DNA from: Candidatus Neomicrothrix sp. UBA7884
GTDB taxonomy: Bacteria; Actinomycetota; Acidimicrobiia; Acidimicrobiales; MedAcidi-G1
Assembly (NCBI GenBank): GCA_002501135.1
Contig: DLRQ01000044.1
Location: 862 to 10,935, forward strand
Direction of reading: 5' to 3'
Length of the DNA stretch: 10,074 nucleotides
Part shown: positions 6,426 to 10,074 of the stretch, one piece after another
How positions within the stretch are numbered: position 1 is the first letter of the stretch
Layout of the letters: each line of letters opens with the position of its first letter
The notes under the pieces: generated by a model
Told to the model about the DNA's origin: nothing
Database searches by the model: none
What the model saw: the letters and a program-made list of their open reading frames with translations, nothing else
Position numbers and translations under genes: made by a program

Positions 6426-7468
6426 TCCTCCTGGCGCTGGTGGCGGTTGTAGTTCTCGTGGTAGTGAACGGCCTGTTCGTGGCGACCGAGTTCGCCGTGG
6501 TTGCAAGTCGACCTGCTGTTCTAGAAGAAGCTGTCCGGAATGGTCTCAGGGGCGCACAGGCGGCTCGAAGGGCCCGCGGTGACCTGCGCCGTCAACTTTC
6601 TGGCGCGCAGGTGCTGATCACGCTCAGCAGCGTGCTGCTCGGGATCCTCGCCGAGCCCGCTATCGGAGACCTGGTCGGTCCTGTGCTGGAGGGACTCGGG
6701 TTGCCGAGCAGTGTCGTGTCCACACTGAGTTGGGTTGTCGCCATCGGGGCGGCAGCGGTTCTGCAGATGCTGGTGGGGGAGTTGGTACCGAAGAACATCG
6801 CCATCGCAGAACCCGAAGCAACCCTTCGCAGGCTGTCGCCAATGCATGGCGTGCTGGTTCGACTGATCGCTCCTGCCATCTGGCTGTTGGACGGCCTGGC
6901 GACCATGGCGGTCCGGTTGTTCGGCCAGGAACCGGTTGACGAACTAGAGGAGGCGATCGGCAAGCCCGAGATGGTGGCGATTCTTGCGGCTTCGCGGCGG
7001 GAAGGTCTTATCGAGGACTTCGAGCATGACCTACTGGCAGGCGCACTCGACCTCGGTAGGCGCAGCGTCGCATCGGTGATGATCCCGAGGGATCAGGTCG
7101 TTTCAGTGAACCGCCAGATGACCGTCGCCGAGGTTGAGAGGGTGGTGGTCGACAGCGGACATTCACGGTTGCCGGTGGCGGCCTCTGGTGGCAACTCCTT
7201 CCTCGGGATGATCCACGTCAAGGACCTCCTCAGGCTTCCCGAGGCCGCCCAGGATGAGCCCGCTCCCCTTGAGGCGATTCGCAGAATGCTCGTGGTCCGC
7301 CGGGACCAGTCCCTCGAGGCCACCCTGATGGACATGCGGGCCTCCCGGATCCACCTTGCGGCAGTAGGTGGGAGCCATGGCGAGACCTTTGGGATCGTCT
7401 CAATGGAAGATGTGATCGAGGAGTTGGTGGGCGACATTCACGATGAATCCGACACGCTGCATTCCTGA
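6422..7468 (+). CDS. second CNNM/CBS-pair membrane protein, lacking the CorC/HlyC domain
   Basis: 348 residues, a paralogue of the gene it overlaps. The CNNM domain has spans near 2-26, 60-79, 98-120 and 138-165, with NGLFVATEFAVVASR, LSGAQVLITLSSVLLGILAEP and GELVPKNIA. The CBS pair runs about 213-340 (HSRLPV, GMIHVKDLL, FGIVSMEDVIEELVGDI). It ends right after the CBS pair, about 80 residues shorter than the upstream protein, because the C-terminal CorC/HlyC domain is absent. The end is clean, not a frameshift, so this looks like the normal short form of such tandem pairs. The two probably form a hetero-oligomeric transporter or sensor. The start is set by the ATGA overlap. Confidence 0.92.
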   Translation: MILLALVAVVVLVVVNGLFVATEFAVVASRPAVLEEAVRNGLRGAQAARRARGDLRRQLSGAQVLITLSSVLLGILAEPAIGDLVGPVLEGLGLPSSVVSTLSWVVAIGAAAVLQMLVGELVPKNIAIAEPEATLRRLSPMHGVLVRLIAPAIWLLDGLATMAVRLFGQEPVDELEEAIGKPEMVAILAASRREGLIEDFEHDLLAGALDLGRRSVASVMIPRDQVVSVNRQMTVAEVERVVVDSGHSRLPVAASGGNSFLGMIHVKDLLRLPEAAQDEPAPLEAIRRMLVVRRDQSLEATLMDMRASRIHLAAVGGSHGETFGIVSMEDVIEELVGDIHDESDTLHS

Positions 7469-7500
7469 TCAGGTTCCGTAGTCGCCAATCGGGTAGTTGG

Positions 7501-7506
7501 TAGAAT
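7501..7506 (+). promoter_or_regulatory. -10 box TAGAAT of a leaderless promoter
   Basis: TAGAAT ends 6 bases before the GTG at 7513, putting +1 on the start codon. No Shine-Dalgarno is present in the intervening GCCGGG. It lies in the 44-bp gap after the CNNM pair and gives the M23-like gene its own promoter. Confidence 0.6.
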
Positions 7507-7512
7507 GCCGGG

Positions 7513-8370
7513 GTGCGACGCTTCTCCGCTCTTCTCCTCGCGCTCGGCGTTCTCCTGTCCGCCTCGGTGACGCCGACGGTCGGTGCCTCTGGCTCCGACT
7601 ACGACAGTTCGATCGTGGAGGCCGATGGTCCTGTCGACACCCTTGTGTTTGTCCGGTCAACCGGGTTGGCGCCACTGGTTACTGCGGCAGGTCGTATCGG
7701 GCTGGTCGCCCAGGAGGGGATAACCGAGGCGACAGATCGTCTGGGCCTGCTTTCTGGAATCGTTGCCGATCTGGGGTCGAGGAACCGTGCCGCCGTCGAA
7801 GCTCTTGACGTAGCCAACCGCCTGCTGGCTGAGCAGTTCCATGGAGCAGTCGAGGTGCGTAGCACCTACCAGGCGATTGTGGAGCAACTCGACGAATCCG
7901 ACAGGAGGCGTCTCGAGGAGGCGACCCGAACAAGGCGCAACACATCGGCGGTGGTACGTGTGGTGAACTCGACCGAGTGGATCTGTCCGGTAGTCGGCGT
8001 GACCAGGTTTATAGACACGTGGGGCGAAGCCCGGTCCGGAAACCGGACCCATGAAGGGGTCGACATCGCCGCTCCGAGCAACACGCCGGTGGTGGCACCG
8101 GTATCGGGGAGGGTCACCTACCGCTGGGATTCAATTGGTGGCCGGTCCTTTGACCTTGTGGCCGACAACGGCGACTACTACTTCGGAACCCACCTGCGCC
8201 GGTTCGGTATCGAAGGACGGGTGGCAGCCGGTGACAACATCGGGTTCGTGGGTTCAGACGGGAACGCCGACGCCAATATCCTGCACCTCGAGTACCACCC
8301 AGGAGGCAGGGGCAACCCCGTCAACCCGTACCCGCTGGCCTATGCACACTGCGACAGGTCCAATGGTTGA
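7513..8370 (+). CDS. secreted M23 (LytM/lysostaphin-like) domain protein with altered HxH motif
   Basis: 285 residues. A signal peptide (MRR, hydrophobic 5-18, likely cut after VGA about 22-25) is followed by a helical, charged region (about 50-145) and a C-terminal M23 domain (about 155-280). M23 enzymes are zinc peptidases that cut peptidoglycan cross-bridges outside the cell. The zinc ligands His180 and Asp184 (HEGVDIAAP) are present, as is His227 in the YYFGTHLRRF segment. The final motif, normally HLHFEIHPGG in actinobacteria, reads ILHLEYHPGG: the zinc His258 is kept but the first, catalytic His is Ile256. It may be inactive and act as a regulator, as EnvC/NlpD-type LytM proteins do. 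Cys158 and Cys280 could form a disulfide. GTG 7513 is chosen because of the TAGAAT box and the signal peptide. Confidence 0.87.
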   Translation: MRRFSALLLALGVLLSASVTPTVGASGSDYDSSIVEADGPVDTLVFVRSTGLAPLVTAAGRIGLVAQEGITEATDRLGLLSGIVADLGSRNRAAVEALDVANRLLAEQFHGAVEVRSTYQAIVEQLDESDRRRLEEATRTRRNTSAVVRVVNSTEWICPVVGVTRFIDTWGEARSGNRTHEGVDIAAPSNTPVVAPVSGRVTYRWDSIGGRSFDLVADNGDYYFGTHLRRFGIEGRVAAGDNIGFVGSDGNADANILHLEYHPGGRGNPVNPYPLAYAHCDRSNG

Positions 8371-8400
8371 GCTGCAGGGCTGGTTCACCCCGGCTTGATG

Positions 8401-9168
8401 TCAGGCACCGATGGCGTGGTAGCCGCCGTCAACATGCAACAACTCGCCTGTTGTGGCCGGGAACCAGTCTGACAGGAGGGCTACGCAGGCCCGTGCAGTG
8501 GGTTCGGGATCGTTGACGTCCCAGCCGAGTGGAGAGCGTCCCTCCCATGCGTTCTCGAACTCGCTGAACCCCGGGATGCCCTTGGCGGCCATGGTGCGGA
8601 TGGGTCCTGCAGCGACCAGGTTGACCCGGATTGCATCGGGGCCGAGGGTGCGGGCGAGGTAGCGGGAAGCTGACTCCAGAGCGGCCTTGGCGACACCCAT
8701 CCAGTTGTATGCAGGCCAGGCGTAGCGTGCGTCGAAGTCCAGACCCACAATCGAGCCACCCTGGGCCATCAGAGGGGCAACTACCTCGGCAAGGGTCTTG
8801 AGCGAGTAGGCCGAGATCTGCATCGCCACGGCAACATCGTCCCAGTCGGGTGCCATGAAGTCCTCTCCGAGGCAGATCTCGGGAGCAAAGCCGATGGCGT
8901 GCAGGGCGCCGTCGACGCTGCCCCAGTGGGCGGAGAGGTGTTCCCTGAGAGCGCCTGCCTGTTCGGCCGATGTCACGTCGAACTCCAGGACCTCGGGTTC
9001 GACGGGTAGCTTCCGGGCCGTCCGCCTCGTCAGGCTGAGACCCCTCCCGGCCCCGGTGAGGATCAACTCGGCGCCCTGTTCCTGGGCCAGCCTGGCAACG
9101 GAGAAGGCGATCGAGGCATCGGTCAACACCCCTGTGATGAGCAGTCGCTTTCCTTCCAGAATTCCCAT
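8401..9168 (-). CDS. fabI: enoyl-[acyl-carrier-protein] reductase (NADH), InhA/FabI type
   Basis: 255 residues, closely following mycobacterial InhA. It reduces trans-2-enoyl-ACP to acyl-ACP with NADH, the last step of each fatty-acid elongation cycle. Visible features are the MGILEGKRLLITG start, the nucleotide-binding G13 with SIAFSVARLAQEQGAEL (19-35), HAIGFAP (90-96), GSIVGLDFDARYAWPAYNWM (138-157), the catalytic pair Tyr154 and Lys161 (YNWMGVAK), NLVAAGPIRTMA (183-194) and ALLSDWFPATTGELLHVDGG. The substrate-binding loop after GPIRT is somewhat shorter than in InhA. In mycobacteria inhA follows mabA/fabG; here it stands alone, with no fabG beside it. ATG 9168 has a strong AGGAGG 4 bases upstream. 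It converges on the M23-like gene with a 30-bp gap. Confidence 0.95.
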   Translation of the reverse strand: MGILEGKRLLITGVLTDASIAFSVARLAQEQGAELILTGAGRGLSLTRRTARKLPVEPEVLEFDVTSAEQAGALREHLSAHWGSVDGALHAIGFAPEICLGEDFMAPDWDDVAVAMQISAYSLKTLAEVVAPLMAQGGSIVGLDFDARYAWPAYNWMGVAKAALESASRYLARTLGPDAIRVNLVAAGPIRTMAAKGIPGFSEFENAWEGRSPLGWDVNDPEPTARACVALLSDWFPATTGELLHVDGGYHAIGA

Positions 9169-9172
9169 GATG

Positions 9173-9178
9173 CCTCCT
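9173..9178 (-). promoter_or_regulatory. Shine-Dalgarno AGGAGG for fabI
   Basis: The minus strand reads AGGAGG 4 bases before the ATG at 9168, a full match to the anti-SD core. It fixes the fabI start and implies a real 5' leader, unlike the leaderless genes in the window. A possible -10 (TACGGT, minus strand, complement of 9221-9226) would give a leader of about 45 bases. Confidence 0.7.
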
Positions 9179-9273
9179 CAGACGGGTGGACCGGCGATCC
9201 CTGTTCTCACTCTTGGCAGAACCGTATCGCCCGGGGCGGTAGCCCGGCGAGATGCCGGATCGCACTTGTCTCG

Positions 9274-9279
9274 TAGGCT
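9274..9279 (+). promoter_or_regulatory. -10 box TAGGCT of a leaderless promoter, now ahead of a pseudogene
   Basis: TAGGCT ends 6 bases before the ATG at 9286, the same geometry as the boxes at 7501 and 4148. The promoter appears intact although the gene behind it is broken, so it may still transcribe into the downstream cysteine ligase gene. Confidence 0.5.
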
Positions 9280-9285
9280 GTCGCA

Positions 9286-9569
9286 ATGGAGATCGGGATT
9301 CTGGGTGGCACTGGTCCGGCAGGTAGGGCGCCGAGTTGGGAAACCTCAGCCACGAAATTGTCAGCGACATCCTCATCTGTTCTGATCACAAGGCTGCCAC
9401 CGAAGCCGTTTCGGAGATCGTGTAGCTGTTGCCCGGCTCCAGGCCACTCGATGCCGGTGGTCTCTCCAATGCGATGACGATCGAGGCGTTCACTGCGGTG
9501 CTGTTGCAGCTCAACAGTCGCTACCACACCAGGGTGGCGGTGGGCCTGACCGGCATCGGGGATTCCTGA
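9286..9569 (+). pseudogene. npdG: broken F420-dependent NADP reductase gene (internal deletion, frameshift, stop)
   Basis: The intact protein (about 200-220 residues) passes hydride between reduced F420 and NADP+. Here only the two ends remain. From ATG 9286 the frame reads MEIGILGGTGPAGRA, the NADP-binding Rossmann start of NpdG. It then turns to nonsense at about 9331. From 9333, in another frame, the C-terminus resumes: ELGNLSHEIVSDILICSDHK, then LLPGSRPLDAGGLSN and AMTIEAFTAVLLQLNSRY, ending GIGDS-TGA at 9567-9569. That frame is also cut by TAG at 9423-9425. About 120-130 central residues are missing. Three separate lesions make a sequencing error an unlikely full explanation. It lies between fabI (divergent) and the cysteine ligase gene, 22 bases from the latter's first ATG. 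Confidence 0.85.
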
Positions 9570-9591
9570 GCAGACCCGGGTAGGCAGACCG

Positions 9592-10074
9592 ATGGTGTCC
9601 GAGGCCATGTCGCCGATGAGACTGTTTGACACAGCCCGTGGCGAGGTCGTGCCATTCCGACCCGATGGGGTGGTCCGGCTCTACACCTGTGGAATTACCC
9701 CCTACGACGCCACCCATCTCGGGCATGCGTGTACCTACGTCACCTTTGACATCCTGCAGCGCCGTCTGATCGACCGGGGTCACCCTGTGCGCTATGTCCG
9801 CAACATCACCGACGTCGACGACGACATGTTGGCAGCGGCCCGGCGGAGGGGTGTTCACCACCTAGACCTTGCCTTTGGGGTGACCCGACGATTCGACGAG
9901 GACATGGCGGCGTTGGGCAACCTGGCTCCCTGGGCCGAACCGAGGGCCAGTGGGGCGATTCCCGCGATACGTCATTTCATTCATGAACTGCTCGACGGGG
10001 GCTGGGCCTACCGGTCGGGTGATGCCGTGTTTTTCGACGTGGGCCGCTCTGACGTGTTCGGATCGTTGAGCCAC
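9592..10074 (+). CDS. cysteine ligase, CysS/MshC family (5' part; runs off window)
   Basis: 161 residues of the N-terminal catalytic domain of a class I cysteine-activating enzyme, continuing beyond the window. LYTCGITPYDATHLGHACTY (30-49) holds the zinc Cys33 and the HxGH ATP motif (42-45); NITDVDD (71-77) follows. 'CGITPYDATHLGHA' is the signature of MshC, the mycothiol-pathway ligase joining cysteine to GlcN-Ins, whereas cysteinyl-tRNA synthetase usually has 'CGPTVYD..HIGHAR'. Yet the segment at 141-160 (GDAVFFDV...FGSLS) looks more like CysS. The product is therefore either MshC or a divergent CysS; the KMSKS region needed to judge is outside. Start codons in frame are ATG 9592, GTG 9595, ATG 9607 and ATG 9616; the conserved MRLFDT begins at the last. 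A GAGG at 9601-9604 is best placed for 9616. Confidence 0.85.
   Translation, partial: MVSEAMSPMRLFDTARGEVVPFRPDGVVRLYTCGITPYDATHLGHACTYVTFDILQRRLIDRGHPVRYVRNITDVDDDMLAAARRRGVHHLDLAFGVTRRFDEDMAALGNLAPWAEPRASGAIPAIRHFIHELLDGGWAYRSGDAVFFDVGRSDVFGSLSH

Noticed and set aside
8371..8400. Possible terminator between the convergent M23-like and fabI genes
   Set aside because: Only 30 bases, with no stable stem longer than 4 bp and no T-run.
8429..9376. 315-codon open frame on minus across fabI
   Set aside because: Out-of-frame shadow of the InhA-like gene, Arg/Gly/Pro-rich; the true frame is unambiguous.
8855..9385. 176-codon open frame on + across fabI and into the npdG remnant
   Set aside because: Antisense shadow with typical GC-rich composition and no family resemblance.
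9581..9586. TAGGCA as a leaderless -10 for the cysteine ligase (ATG 9592)
   Set aside because: The last base is A, not T, and the spacing is 5 bases, so it misses the pattern shared by the other starts; several alternative start codons exist downstream.

Overview
The window is GC-rich DNA, densely coded on both strands with frequent GTG starts. It is most likely from an actinobacterium (Actinomycetota). The pointers are an InhA-type enoyl reductase, a cysteine ligase carrying the mycothiol-enzyme (MshC) signature, the remains of an F420-dependent NADP reductase gene, and several genes whose start codon sits 6-7 bases after a TANNNT box (leaderless expression). An acidimicrobial or marine lineage is possible, but the class cannot be fixed from sequence alone.

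Layout, left to right. Bases 1-26 are the 3' end of a tRNA with an encoded CCA. Next on + is a 583-residue PEP-utilising/rifampicin-phosphotransferase-like protein that has the swivelling phosphohistidine domain but no ATP-grasp domain (165-1916). A 130-bp gap carries a short minus-strand remnant of a branched-chain amino acid ABC ATPase (LivF/LivG type), ending near a run of nine C. An unrecognised 201-residue protein follows on + (2047-2652). A minus-strand block then holds thiamine pyrophosphokinase (2718-3347), an orphan ABC ATPase overlapping it by ATGA (3344-4141), and a TauE/SafE-type permease (4187-4903). A 208-bp divergent promoter region with a 14-bp palindrome and an 11-bp direct repeat separates these from two tandem, overlapping CNNM/CBS membrane proteins on + (5112-6425 and 6422-7468). 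A secreted M23-like protein comes next (7513-8370). It faces fabI/inhA on minus (8401-9168). Beyond a divergent gap lies a broken npdG gene (9286-9569), then the 5' part of a CysS/MshC-family ligase running off the end (9592-10074).

The genes are mostly housekeeping: cofactor activation (thiamine), fatty-acid elongation, cysteine activation, ion transport and cell-wall handling. I see no phage, transposon, CRISPR array or defence island. The unusual points are two decayed genes at intergenic boundaries (livF-like and npdG), an M23 domain in which the first His of the HxH motif is Ile, a repeated leaderless promoter arrangement, the lone PEP-swivel protein, and a cysteine ligase with mixed CysS/MshC features. 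I found no convincing wholly new multi-gene system.
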